From Rhodospirillaceae bacterium (GTDB lineage: Bacteria > Pseudomonadota > Alphaproteobacteria > GCA-2721365), in assembly GCA_002721365.1 (NCBI GenBank), contig PBKC01000004.1, positions 8,230 through 43,746 on the forward strand: a stretch of DNA of 35,517 bases, given 5' to 3'. Both the position numbers and the translations under genes were made by a program. The notes under the pieces were generated by a model. It saw only the letters and a list, made by a program, of their open reading frames with translations. It had not been told where the DNA came from and did not search any database. Below, in pieces: positions 24,078-32,422 of the stretch. The first letter of the stretch is position 1; every line of letters begins with the position of its first letter.

Positions 24078-25119
24078 GGGCAACCTCCGTCGTGCCGTCG
24101 CCGGCCGATCCCGGCATGCGCCGGTCGCGGACCAGAAGCTCCGCGGCCAGCAGGATCACCGCGACGGCCAGAAACCACTGGTACCGTTCGGCGCGCTCGT
24201 CGCTCGCGACGGTCTCTCTCTCCTTACGCGGCTTGACCCCGATTTCGTCTTCGAACAGTCGGACAAGGTCGGTCGATGCGCCTTCCCCCAGAACGAAGCT
24301 GCCGTTGCCGATCCGGCTCAATTCCCGGACCAGCTCGTGGTTGAGCCGTGACTGAACGACGCGCCCGCGATAGACGACATAGGGCGCGCCGTCACTGGCC
24401 GCCGGGAGAGGGATGGGGACGCCGTCGTCGGTCCCGCCGACGCCGACCACATACAGGCTCGCTCCGTGGGCGGCGGCGGCCTCGGCCGCCGCATGCGGCA
24501 GACTGCCGTGATCCTCGGCGTCGCTCACCAGAATGATGTCTGTGTAGGGGTAGTCCAAGGTGCCAAAGCTCTGCAGGCTCTGGCGGATGGCGTCGCCGAC
24601 GGCGGTGCCCAGCAGCGGCACCGATTCCGGTCCTGCCGCCTCCAGCCTCTGGAGGAACAGGTCGTAGTCCAAGGTCAGCGGCGCCAGCAGGCTCGCGCGA
24701 CCGGCGAATGCGACAAGGCCGATGCGGTGGCCGCCGCTCTCGCGGATATGGGCGACGAGGTCACGGATCGACTGTTTCGCGCGCTCGAGGCGGTTCGGCG
24801 TGGCGTCCTCGGCGAGCATGCTCAGCGAGACGTCGAGCAGAAAGACGATGTCGCGCCCGCGCCGGGGGACGTTCTCGGCGTTCTCTCCCCACTGCGGCTT
24901 CATGGCGGCCAGGACCACGAAGACGACCGCGCCGGCCACCAATCCGGCCCGGAGCCATTGCCGTCCGCGACTGTAGGACGGGATCAGCCGGCGCGAGAGC
25001 CGCAACGAGACGAATGCCGCCAACGCTTCACGCTTGCGGCGGAAGCCGTAGAGATAAAGGGCCGCCAGGACCGGAACCAGCAGGATCAGGGCGGCGTTGC
25101 CCCAGTTCTCGAACTGCAT
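24061..25119 (-). CDS. vWA-domain membrane protein (BatB/MxaL-like)
   Basis: This 352-residue protein has two N-terminal membrane helices (about 8-25 and 56-74), a von Willebrand factor A domain (~90-290), and a C-terminal helix (about 318-335). The metal-ion-dependent adhesion motif DVSLS (96-100) is intact, with a later Thr/Asp site in VSDAEDHGS. Known relatives belong to Bat and mxaC/mxaL sets, which help fold or insert metal into periplasmic enzymes. TGATG overlap with the upstream vWA gene shares one base, indicating coupling. Confidence 0.88.
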   Translation of the reverse strand: MQFENWGNAALILLVPVLAALYLYGFRRKREALAAFVSLRLSRRLIPSYSRGRQWLRAGLVAGAVVFVVLAAMKPQWGENAENVPRRGRDIVFLLDVSLSMLAEDATPNRLERAKQSIRDLVAHIRESGGHRIGLVAFAGRASLLAPLTLDYDLFLQRLEAAGPESVPLLGTAVGDAIRQSLQSFGTLDYPYTDIILVSDAEDHGSLPHAAAEAAAAHGASLYVVGVGGTDDGVPIPLPAASDGAPYVVYRGRVVQSRLNHELVRELSRIGNGSFVLGEGASTDLVRLFEDEIGVKPRKERETVASDERAERYQWFLAVAVILLAAELLVRDRRMPGSAGDGTTEVAHGTTS

Positions 25120-26141
25120 CAGGGCACCGTCCTCAGCCGTGTGTTCGCCAGCGCTACCTCGGCCAGCAGCAGCGCCAGCCCGATGAACAGAAAGACCGGG
25201 AAACCCTCGATGTAGCGCTGGTAGCTTTCGGCCACATTGGCGGTCTTTTCCAGGCGGTCGATCTCGGCGTAGATCTCGCGCAGCGCCTCGGCGTCGGTCG
25301 CGCGGAAGTACTGCCCGCCGGTCAGGGTGGCGATGGTCTCCAGGGTGTAGTCGTCGATGAACACCTGGGTCGAACGCAGCTCCATCCCGCCGTCGCGGGC
25401 GCGAACCGGCATCATCGCCCAGCCCTTGCTGCCGGCGCCGATGGTGTAGATCTTGACCCCCAGCGCGGCGGCGACCTGGGCGGCGGCGCGGGGATCGGTG
25501 TCGCCCGAATTGTTGCTGCCGTCGGTCAGCAGGATCATCACCTGGTTGGCGTCGGTCGCATTGCGGACCGTATCCAGCCCCATGACGATGGCATCGCCGA
25601 TCGCCGTGCCGTCCTCCTCCGACAGCGAGACGATGTTGACGCCGTCGAGCAGCGCCAGCAGCGCCTCATGATCGAGGGTGAGGGGGCTCAAGGAGTCCGC
25701 AAAGCGCGCGAAGGTGACCATGCCTATCAGGTCGTCCTTCCGCCCGTTCAACTGCTCGCCGTTGCCCATGACGAAATCGCGGAAGGTCGTCTTGACCACC
25801 TCCAGCCGATTGGCGGTTTCGTCGTCGATCTTGAGATCGAGCGCGCCCATGCTGCTGGAGACGTCGACCACCATGACGATGGCGATGCCCTTGGTGAAGA
25901 TGCGGGTCGCCTCGACACCCCATTGCGGCCGCGCCAGGGCCACCACGAAGGCAGCGAGGGCGAGCGCTCGCAGCCAAGGCAAAGCGAGGCGGAAACGAAG
26001 CCAGCCCGAACGGGGAACGCCGTCGAGAACGGCCGTGGACGAGAAGCCGACGCCGGCCCGGCCGCGCCATCGCCTGCTCAGAACGAACAGGATCGGGATT
26101 GCCGCCAGCAGAAGAAGCACCCAAGGATCGGCGAAGCGCAT
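25119..26141 (-). CDS. vWA-domain membrane protein (BatA/MxaC-like)
   Basis: This 340-residue protein has two N-terminal helices (about 6-21, 52-70), a vWA domain (~83-290) and a C-terminal helix (near 310-330). The MIDAS motif is DVSSS (93-97), with the downstream Asp in LLTDGSNNSGD. A substantial insert (ALDLKIDDETANRLEVVKTT) follows the MIDAS motif, as in BatA relatives. It lies 6 nt after the BatD-like gene and is coupled to the second vWA gene. The two vWA proteins probably form a heteromeric membrane complex with the MoxR ATPase. Confidence 0.9.
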   Translation of the reverse strand: MRFADPWVLLLLAAIPILFVLSRRWRGRAGVGFSSTAVLDGVPRSGWLRFRLALPWLRALALAAFVVALARPQWGVEATRIFTKGIAIVMVVDVSSSMGALDLKIDDETANRLEVVKTTFRDFVMGNGEQLNGRKDDLIGMVTFARFADSLSPLTLDHEALLALLDGVNIVSLSEEDGTAIGDAIVMGLDTVRNATDANQVMILLTDGSNNSGDTDPRAAAQVAAALGVKIYTIGAGSKGWAMMPVRARDGGMELRSTQVFIDDYTLETIATLTGGQYFRATDAEALREIYAEIDRLEKTANVAESYQRYIEGFPVFLFIGLALLLAEVALANTRLRTVP

Positions 26142-26147
26142 GGCTGG

Positions 26148-27197
26148 CTAAGCTTCCTCCGAGTCGGCGCTGGTATCGCGGATGAAAGCCGCCGCCGCGG
26201 CGCGAGTCTGGTCCATTTCCTCGGGCGACGGCCGCAGCCGCGCGAATTTGACGAGGTCGCAATGGCCGAGGATCGTCGTCAGGCGGCCGCCCCAGCCCTG
26301 CGACTTGGGACGGGCCGCGACCACGGCGGCTACCTCCTGGGTGGTGAGATAGGAAGCCGGGAGGTCGAAGCGACGCTCGGCGTAGTCACGAAGAATGGCG
26401 GCGATACGGATATGGAACCCCTCGATGTCGTCGGCCGAATAGGCGCCCTCCAGGCGCGCCAGAGCCGACAGCGCCGAGACCTCGGCCGGTTCGTCCGACG
26501 CCCTGTCTTCCAGCGGCCGTCGCCGCGACAGCCTGCGGACAATATAGGCGAGGACGGCGAGGGCGAGGGCGGCGCCCGCAATCCATGGCCATAGCAGCGG
26601 CCTCTCCGGTTCCGGCAGGGAGACAGGACCGAGAATGCCCCGCGGCTTGCCGATATTGGCATCGGGCGGCAGAACCGTTGTGACCTCGACCGCCAGGGGC
26701 TCGACGTCGATCCGCCGGGTCTCGATCCGATCCTGCCGGACCGCTTCCTGAAGGATCACCGTCATCGGCGGCGTCGCGAGCGTGCCGACTTCCAGCGGCG
26801 CCAGCAGATATGTCCGCATCCACCGCCGCCGGTCGGCATCGATGGTCACCGGACCTATGGCGTCGCGGCTCTCGACGTCGAACGAGCCCGCCGCGCCGTT
26901 CAGCTTGGGCAGGGTGACCAGTGACCCCGCCGGCCCCTCGACGATAAGGGTGACTTCCAGCAATTCGGCGATACCGATCGTTCCGTGCTCCGCTTCCAGT
27001 ACGATGGTCGCATCGCCCAGCGTCGTTTCCGATCGCACCCGGTCGTCGCCGGCAGCCGGGGTGAGCAGGTCGCCACGATCGCCCTGATAGCCGATAACCA
27101 CATAAAGCGCTGCGGCCACGGCAATGGCGGCGACCGCTGCGGCCGAGGACCACCACCAGAAGCGTGAGGGACGATCCATCGTGGTCACCGACGCCAT
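26148..27197 (-). CDS. BatD/MxaA-like membrane protein of the MoxR operon
   Basis: This 349-residue protein has an N-terminal membrane helix (about 13-36), a periplasmic beta-rich domain (about 60-195), a second helix (about 202-222) and a cytoplasmic helical region (DDIEGFHIRIAAILRDYAERR). This is the topology of MxaA and DUF4381/BatD-like proteins. MxaA is linked to calcium insertion in methanol dehydrogenase. Sequence identity cannot be measured here, so the MxaA parallel rests on layout and position between the DUF58 and vWA genes. ATG 27197 lies 2 nt after the DUF58 stop. Confidence 0.8.
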   Translation of the reverse strand: MASVTTMDRPSRFWWWSSAAAVAAIAVAAALYVVIGYQGDRGDLLTPAAGDDRVRSETTLGDATIVLEAEHGTIGIAELLEVTLIVEGPAGSLVTLPKLNGAAGSFDVESRDAIGPVTIDADRRRWMRTYLLAPLEVGTLATPPMTVILQEAVRQDRIETRRIDVEPLAVEVTTVLPPDANIGKPRGILGPVSLPEPERPLLWPWIAGAALALAVLAYIVRRLSRRRPLEDRASDEPAEVSALSALARLEGAYSADDIEGFHIRIAAILRDYAERRFDLPASYLTTQEVAAVVAARPKSQGWGGRLTTILGHCDLVKFARLRPSPEEMDQTRAAAAAFIRDTSADSEEA

Positions 27198-27199
27198 GG

Positions 27200-28087
27200 C
27201 TAGCGGCCCTGCGCCAACCGACGCTCACGGTTGCGGAAGAACCGCAGCAGCGGGCCGAAATAGGGCTGATCGGTCCGGATATCGACCGTATCGAGACCGA
27301 TACTGCGGAAGAACTGACGCCGTCGTGTGTCGGTCTGTTCGCGTTGTCCGCGATACCAGTCCCGAACCTCCCGGCTGTCGGTATCGACCAGGACCAGTTC
27401 GCCCGTCTCGAGATCCTCGAGCCACACCAGGCCGACCTGCGGCAGAGCATCCTCGCGGGGATCGATCAGGCAGATGGGGACGATGTCATGGCGCTGATGG
27501 GCGACCCGCACCGACTTCTCGTAGCCCGTGCCCAGAAAATCCGAGATCAGGAAGCCGACCGACCGCCGGTGCGTCGTCGAACAGAGATAGTCGAGCGCCC
27601 GGCCGATGTCCGTGCCGGTTCCCTCCGGGTCCGCGTAAAGGATCTCGCGGATCAGGCGCAGGACCTTGTTGCGGCCCTTCTGTGGGGGCACGAACTTCTC
27701 GATCCGGTCGGAGAACAGGATCAGCCCCACCTTGTCGTTGTTGTTGATCGCCGACATTGCGAGCACGGCAGCGATCTCCGCCGCGATCTCGCCCTTCGAG
27801 CGGTCGGCGCTGCCGAAGGCGCCGGACGCGCTGATGTCGACCAGCAGCATGACGGTGAGCTCACGCTCCTCGACATGCTTCTTGACGTAAGGGTGACCCA
27901 GCCGCGCGGTGACGTTCCAGTCGATGGTGCGGATGTCGTCGCCGGGCACGTATTCGCGAACCTCGGCGAACTCCATGCCGCGGCCCTTGAACACGCTGTG
28001 GTACTCGCCGGCGAAGATACCGTCGACCAGCCGTCGTGTGCGGATCTGGACCCGCTTGACCTGCCGTAATACGTCCGGGGAAAGCAT
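27200..28087 (-). CDS. DUF58 protein (MxaS-like)
   Basis: This 295-residue soluble protein carries the DUF58 signature REYVPGDDIRTIDWNVTAR followed by a vWA-like MIDAS region (LLVDISASGAFG). A late acidic block (SDFLGTG) also fits. DUF58 proteins almost always sit next to MoxR ATPases, as here (20 nt after). In methylotrophs the equivalent is MxaS. It probably links the ATPase to the membrane vWA complex. Confidence 0.9.
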   Translation of the reverse strand: MLSPDVLRQVKRVQIRTRRLVDGIFAGEYHSVFKGRGMEFAEVREYVPGDDIRTIDWNVTARLGHPYVKKHVEERELTVMLLVDISASGAFGSADRSKGEIAAEIAAVLAMSAINNNDKVGLILFSDRIEKFVPPQKGRNKVLRLIREILYADPEGTGTDIGRALDYLCSTTHRRSVGFLISDFLGTGYEKSVRVAHQRHDIVPICLIDPREDALPQVGLVWLEDLETGELVLVDTDSREVRDWYRGQREQTDTRRRQFFRSIGLDTVDIRTDQPYFGPLLRFFRNRERRLAQGR

Positions 28088-28107
28088 GTGAGGCGGTGCG
28101 TCGGTCC

Positions 28108-29118
28108 TCAGGGCACCGGCAGATGGTCGAAGACGCGGGCGATCAGATCCTCGGCTTGAAGCTCGGCGGCCTCGGCTTCGTAGCTCGTCAGCACCCGGTG
28201 GCGGAGAACGTCCGTGCCGATCGACTTCACGTCCTGCGGCGTGACGTAGCCCCGGCCGGAGACGAAGGCGTAGGCTTTCGCCGCCAGCGCCAGGTGGATC
28301 GTCGCCCGCGGCGAAGCGCCGAAGTCGAAATAGGCGGAAAGGTCGCCCAGGCCGTAGGTCTCAGGATCGCGGGTGGCGCAGATCACGTCGACGATGTAGC
28401 GCTTGATCTTGGGGTCGAGATAGATGCTGTCGACGATGTTGCGGGTGCTCAGGATCTCTTCGGTCGTGACCACCGCCTTGATATCCGAGGTCGGCGCCGT
28501 CTTGGCCATACGGTCGAGAATTTCCAGTTCTTCGTCCCGCGTCGGGTAGGACACCTTGAGCTTCAGCATGAAGCGGTCGGTCTGCGCTTCGGGAAGCGGA
28601 TAGGTACCTTCCTGCTCCAGCGGGTTCTGCGTCGCCAGCACCAGGAAGGGCTGCGGCAGCGGAAAGCTCTCGTCGCCGATGGTCACCTGGCCTTCCTGCA
28701 TCGCTTCCAGCAGGGCGCTCTGTACCTTCGCAGGGGCGCGGTTGATCTCGTCCGCCAGAACCAGATTGGCGAACACCGGCCCCTTGCGGACCCGGAACTC
28801 GCCCGACTGCGGTTGATAGATCAAAGTCCCGATCAAGTCGGCCGGCAGCAGGTCCGGTGTGAACTGGACGCGCTGATAGTCGGCGTCGAGCGACTGGGCG
28901 AGAGCCGTGACGGCGCGAGTCTTGGCGAGCCCGGGAACACCTTCCAGAAGCACATGGCCGTTGGCGAGCAGGCCGACCAGCAGGCGCTCGAGCATGTAGC
29001 GCTGGCCGACGATAACGGTCTCCATCGCCTTCAAGACGTCTTCGACGAACCGGCTCTCTTTCTCGACCAGAGCGTTTACTTCCCGGACTTCCAACGACAT
29101 TTGCATGTTTTCCAGCAT
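28108..29118 (-). CDS. moxR: MoxR family AAA+ ATPase
   Basis: This 336-residue chaperone-like ATPase has Walker A GVPGLAKT (60-67), Walker B LVLADEINRAP (about 119-129), sensor 1 LATQNPLEQEGTYPLPEAQTDRF and sensor 2 region GASPRATIHLALAAKAYAF. These are diagnostic for MoxR (AAA_3). It heads the six-gene operon and is thought to act with DUF58 and vWA partners on maturation of a periplasmic enzyme, here probably the PQQ dehydrogenase cluster facing it. Two further ATGs at 29106 and 29100 could be the true start. Confidence 0.93.
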   Translation of the reverse strand: MLENMQMSLEVREVNALVEKESRFVEDVLKAMETVIVGQRYMLERLLVGLLANGHVLLEGVPGLAKTRAVTALAQSLDADYQRVQFTPDLLPADLIGTLIYQPQSGEFRVRKGPVFANLVLADEINRAPAKVQSALLEAMQEGQVTIGDESFPLPQPFLVLATQNPLEQEGTYPLPEAQTDRFMLKLKVSYPTRDEELEILDRMAKTAPTSDIKAVVTTEEILSTRNIVDSIYLDPKIKRYIVDVICATRDPETYGLGDLSAYFDFGASPRATIHLALAAKAYAFVSGRGYVTPQDVKSIGTDVLRHRVLTSYEAEAAELQAEDLIARVFDHLPVP

Positions 29119-29248
29119 TCGACGGGTCCACGTTCGCCGGCATCGCCGACGGGGACGCCACTCTACAGGATTAGGCGGGAGCGTCGATCCCGCAAAGTTC
29201 CCTTTCCTTGGTCCATTTTTTGCCGCAATTGCCGCCTACCGTACCGGC

Positions 29249-29437
29249 ATGACCAAGAGAATCCACCAGCGACCGGACACCGTGGGCAGCGGCAAGTCGC
29301 GCAAATGCCTAAAATGTGGCAAGGCCTTCCCCTCGGAGGGCATCCACAATCGCATCTGCGCGAAGTGCAAGACCAGCCCCGACTTCCGCAGCGCTGTCGA
29401 CACCGCAACCTATTACCGAGGCCGCGGAACCGGCTGA
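29249..29437 (+). CDS. Zinc-ribbon mini-protein
   Basis: This 62-residue basic protein has two paired cysteine motifs (KCLKCGKAF and ICAKCK) spaced like a treble-clef/zinc-ribbon finger. The frame extends upstream to 29105, but that part is Arg-rich and unlikely to be coding; ATG 29249 starts the conserved-looking part. It is divergent from moxR. Function unknown; it might bind nucleic acid. Confidence 0.65.
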   Translation: MTKRIHQRPDTVGSGKSRKCLKCGKAFPSEGIHNRICAKCKTSPDFRSAVDTATYYRGRGTG

Positions 29438-29535
29438 ACCCGCCCGCCAGAGGCAGGGAGGAAGCAAGGCGATTCCGTAGGCAGCGCCTCTGCGGGCTGA
29501 TAGGGTAGCCCCTCTCAGCCTTGATCCAGTGGGCC

Positions 29536-30747
29536 ATGCGTATCGCCCTGCTTGATTCCGGACTTCGCGACGAATCGGGTCACCACGCGAACTTCGCCCG
29601 CTTGATCGCGGCGGAAACCGCGCGTCGCGGCTGGGTGCTCGACGTCGCTGCCAACAAGGCGGTGTCGCCCGCCTTGCAGAAGGCGCTGGGCGCGCGGCCC
29701 CATTTTTCGGCCAGCCCCTATGATCGCGCGTTCGCCGACCCGATCTGCGGCGATATCGAAACCTTCATCGGACTGAACGGCCTCTACCGGCGCGAGATCG
29801 ACGCCGCCGGCGCAGTGGAAGCCGACCTGGTTCTCATTCCCACCATCACTCATAACCAGCTCTACGGCCTCGCCCAGTGGCTGCAGATGGCGGCGCGGCG
29901 GGCGAAGGTCGCCTGCGCGGTCATGCTGATGTTCCCGCCGGGCTGGGAGCCCGTGGCGACGCGCCTCGGCATCGATACGGCCCTCTACCGGTTCGGCTTG
30001 AAGCAGTTCCGGGGCCTTGGCCCCGACCGGCTGTTTCTCCACGCCGAGACGGGGCCGATCGCCCGCACCTTCACCCGTCTCGCCGACCGCGAGGTGGCCG
30101 TGGTGCCCTGGCCGGCGGCAGAGGACGCCCGGACGGCCGCGTCATCGGCCCATGCGCCCTTCGCCGGCAAGGCACCGACCATCGGCTATTTCGGCTACGG
30201 CAAGGCCGAACGGGGGATCTTTCTGCTGCCCGAAATCATCGCGTCCGTCGCGGAAGCACGGCCCGACGCGCGCTTCGTCGTCCAGATCAACAGCTTTCTT
30301 CCGTCCGAGACAGCGGGTGTGGCCGATGCCTTGCGGCCCTTCGGAGAGCGGGCGGCGATCATCGAGGGTGCCTTGGCGCGGGACCGGCTGATGGCGTTGA
30401 TGGCCGAATGCGACGTCGTACTGATGCCGTACGATCCGGAGCCCTACAGAGAACGGGGTTCCGGCCTGTTTGGCGAAGCCATCATGCTGGGACGGACGGT
30501 CGTGGTTCCCAATGGGACGTGGATGGCGGAGGAGCTGGCAGCGAACGGTCTTCCGGGTGCCGCATTCGACCGGTTCGAGGCAACGTCAGTTGCCGCAGCG
30601 GTGTTCGAACTGCTTGCAGGCGGCAAGAAGCTCGTCGCCGAGAGCGAGAAAGCCGTCGCGGCCTGGGTAGGCGCGCGAACCGCCCGCACCTATCTCGATG
30701 CCGTCGCGGCATCGCTGGGACGCGGGGGCGAAACGACCGAGTCATGA
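29536..30747 (+). CDS. GT-B fold glycosyltransferase (GT4-like)
   Basis: This 403-residue protein has a two-domain GT-B plan. An N-terminal Rossmann domain (MRIALLDSGLRDESGHHAN) is followed by a linker near 200-220 (TIGYFGYGKAERG). The C-terminal nucleotide-sugar domain contains the E-x7-E-like region (YRERGSGLFGEAIMLGRTVVVP). It likely adds a sugar to a surface polysaccharide, glycolipid or protein. ATG 29536 is taken rather than the TTG at 29521, since homologous folds start at the first beta strand. It overlaps or abuts the next small gene. Confidence 0.8.
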   Translation: MRIALLDSGLRDESGHHANFARLIAAETARRGWVLDVAANKAVSPALQKALGARPHFSASPYDRAFADPICGDIETFIGLNGLYRREIDAAGAVEADLVLIPTITHNQLYGLAQWLQMAARRAKVACAVMLMFPPGWEPVATRLGIDTALYRFGLKQFRGLGPDRLFLHAETGPIARTFTRLADREVAVVPWPAAEDARTAASSAHAPFAGKAPTIGYFGYGKAERGIFLLPEIIASVAEARPDARFVVQINSFLPSETAGVADALRPFGERAAIIEGALARDRLMALMAECDVVLMPYDPEPYRERGSGLFGEAIMLGRTVVVPNGTWMAEELAANGLPGAAFDRFEATSVAAAVFELLAGGKKLVAESEKAVAAWVGARTARTYLDAVAASLGRGGETTES

Positions 30748-30785
30748 CAACCGCCCGCGTCTCGGCGGGGAAAGGATATCTTTCG

Positions 30786-31022
30786 ATGGATACCTGGAAG
30801 TATTTCGCCCTAGTCGCGGTGACGACGTTCGCCGTCTATACTGTGCTCCAGGCCGGCAACGTCGCCGAAAGCGAAGTGAACGGTCCCTATCGGATCGCAG
30901 CGCAGGGCAACGGCACCAGCGTGTGGGAGGTCAATACCGAAACCGGCGCAGTTCGTCTGTGCCTCGTGCCGGGCAGCTGGCCGGGACCGGCCGACTGCGG
31001 GCCATGGAGCAGCGCGCCCTGA
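30786..31022 (+). CDS. Small membrane-anchored protein, unknown
   Basis: This 78-residue protein has an N-terminal membrane helix or signal (WKYFALVAVTTFAVYTVLQ) and a short beta-like periplasmic tail (GTSVWEVNTETGAVRLCLV). AAAGGA lies 9 nt before ATG 30786. A longer reading from ATG 30744 overlaps the glycosyltransferase stop by ATGA. Family not recognised. Confidence 0.55.
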   Translation: MDTWKYFALVAVTTFAVYTVLQAGNVAESEVNGPYRIAAQGNGTSVWEVNTETGAVRLCLVPGSWPGPADCGPWSSAP

Positions 31023-31145
31023 TCGTCTGTATGTATCGTCCGGGCGAGAGGCCTGCCCCGAGCGCCAGCCGGGCTCGGCAGGCAGGCGCGTTTGACGCAC
31101 CTGATCTACGCTCGGCTCCGCGGACCGTTTCGGAAGAGTATTAGA

Positions 31146-31586
31146 ATGGAGATCACCTACGAGCTGCACGCCTATTCGAACGACCGCTGGAGCATCATTC
31201 ACAAATATCCCGGCAGCGAACAGGAACGTGCGATCGAGCACGCCAAGCAGCTCTACCGTGAGCCTCATGTTTCCAACGTCAAGGTGGTGAAGGAGAGCTA
31301 CGACCCTCACACCAACCAGTCGACCGATTTCGTCGTCTTCGATACCAGCAAACCCGAGCGCGCCTCGGGTCCCTCGCGGCCGGCGGCCACGTCACCGGCA
31401 GCAGGCAAGCCCGACACCAAGACATCGTCCGGCTCGGCGCCTGCGTCCGCCCGGTCCGCCGCCAAGAAGGGCCCCAAGACCATCTCCCTCACCTGGGCGA
31501 TCATTTTGCTGATCGTGGCCATCGCCGCCGCCGCGATACTGTTCGTCGCGCTCGACGTGCTCGATCGTTCCCTTCACACGCTCTAG
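31146..31586 (+). CDS. Tail-anchored protein, unknown
   Basis: This 146-residue protein has a folded N-terminal half (ITYELHAYSNDRWSI, VKVVKESYDP), a Ser/Ala/Pro/Lys-rich linker (about 75-115) and one C-terminal membrane helix (about 117-140). The N-terminus would face the cytoplasm. GGAAGAG precedes ATG 31146. I do not recognise the family. It is 5 nt upstream of the next glycosyltransferase, so they are probably co-transcribed. Confidence 0.7.
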   Translation: MEITYELHAYSNDRWSIIHKYPGSEQERAIEHAKQLYREPHVSNVKVVKESYDPHTNQSTDFVVFDTSKPERASGPSRPAATSPAAGKPDTKTSSGSAPASARSAAKKGPKTISLTWAIILLIVAIAAAAILFVALDVLDRSLHTL

Positions 31587-31591
31587 AAGCG

Positions 31592-32266
31592 ATGGCAGCC
31601 GCCGAGAACCTGCGGGTGGCGGTGATCACGCCTTACTACCGCTTCGAAAGGGATTGGCTCGAGACCTGTTATGAGAGCGTCCGGGCCCAGACCCATCCCT
31701 GCACCCATATTTTCGTCGCAGACGGGGTTCCGTCGGATGCGGTCGCCGCACTCGACGTCCAGCACATCGTTCTGCCGGTCCGTCATGCCGACTGGGGGGA
31801 TACGCCACGCGCCATCGGTTCGGTGTCGGCGGTCAGCCAGGGTTTCGATGCGATCTGCTATCTCGACGTCGACAATTGGTACGAACCGGAGCACGTCGAA
31901 TCACTCACCGACCTCGCCCGCGAGACGGGGGCCGCGGTCTGCTCGTCCGGCCGCCGGCTCTACCGCGCCGACGGCAGCCTGCTCGGCGACTGCATCGAGG
32001 TCGACGGCGAAACCTTCGTCGACACCAACTGCTACTACATGACCCGCAAGGCCTATCCGATTCTGCACGCCTGGTATCTGATGCCGCCGCAGTATCACGC
32101 TGCCGGAGACCGGGTGGTGCTGGAAGCGATCAAGCGGCGGAAGCTGGCGCGGTCCCATACCGGGCGTGCCACGGTCGCTTATAGGACCACCTATGCCCAT
32201 CATTATCAGCAATTCGGCGAACCCCCGCCCGCCGACGCCAAGACGAAGCCGACGATCGTGCCCTAG
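31592..32266 (+). CDS. GT-A glycosyltransferase family 2
   Basis: This 224-residue protein has the GT2 start VAVITPYYRFERDWLETCYESV. The metal/nucleotide-binding D-x-D occurs as YLDVDNWYEPEH. Short for the family and without membrane helices. With the GT-B enzyme upstream it suggests a small surface-glycan or glycosylation locus. Acceptor unknown. Confidence 0.85.
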   Translation: MAAAENLRVAVITPYYRFERDWLETCYESVRAQTHPCTHIFVADGVPSDAVAALDVQHIVLPVRHADWGDTPRAIGSVSAVSQGFDAICYLDVDNWYEPEHVESLTDLARETGAAVCSSGRRLYRADGSLLGDCIEVDGETFVDTNCYYMTRKAYPILHAWYLMPPQYHAAGDRVVLEAIKRRKLARSHTGRATVAYRTTYAHHYQQFGEPPPADAKTKPTIVP

Positions 32267-32356
32267 ACACCCGATCGGGCGAGTCGAGCGCGAAGTCTCG
32301 TTCTCCGTCGCGTGTCGTGCGCCTCGATCTTCTATTGAAGCGCCTCAGCCCTCGAC

Positions 32357-32388
32357 TTGACAGGACTGTGCCACGGGGGGACGATACT
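32357..32388 (+). promoter_or_regulatory. Possible promoter of the repeat protein
   Basis: TTGACA (32357-32362) precedes GACGATACT; the -10 fit is poor at 17-nt spacing (GACGAT), and GATACT needs 20 nt. It lies in the 156-nt gap before the start. Confidence 0.25.
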
Positions 32389-32422
32389 CGTGACAGTATG
32401 TCCTCGATGGTAGAGAACTGCC

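Noticed and set aside
24708..26594. 628-codon plus-strand frame opposite the vWA genes
   Set aside because: It covers two well-supported vWA genes and has arginine-rich low-complexity sequence with no domain.
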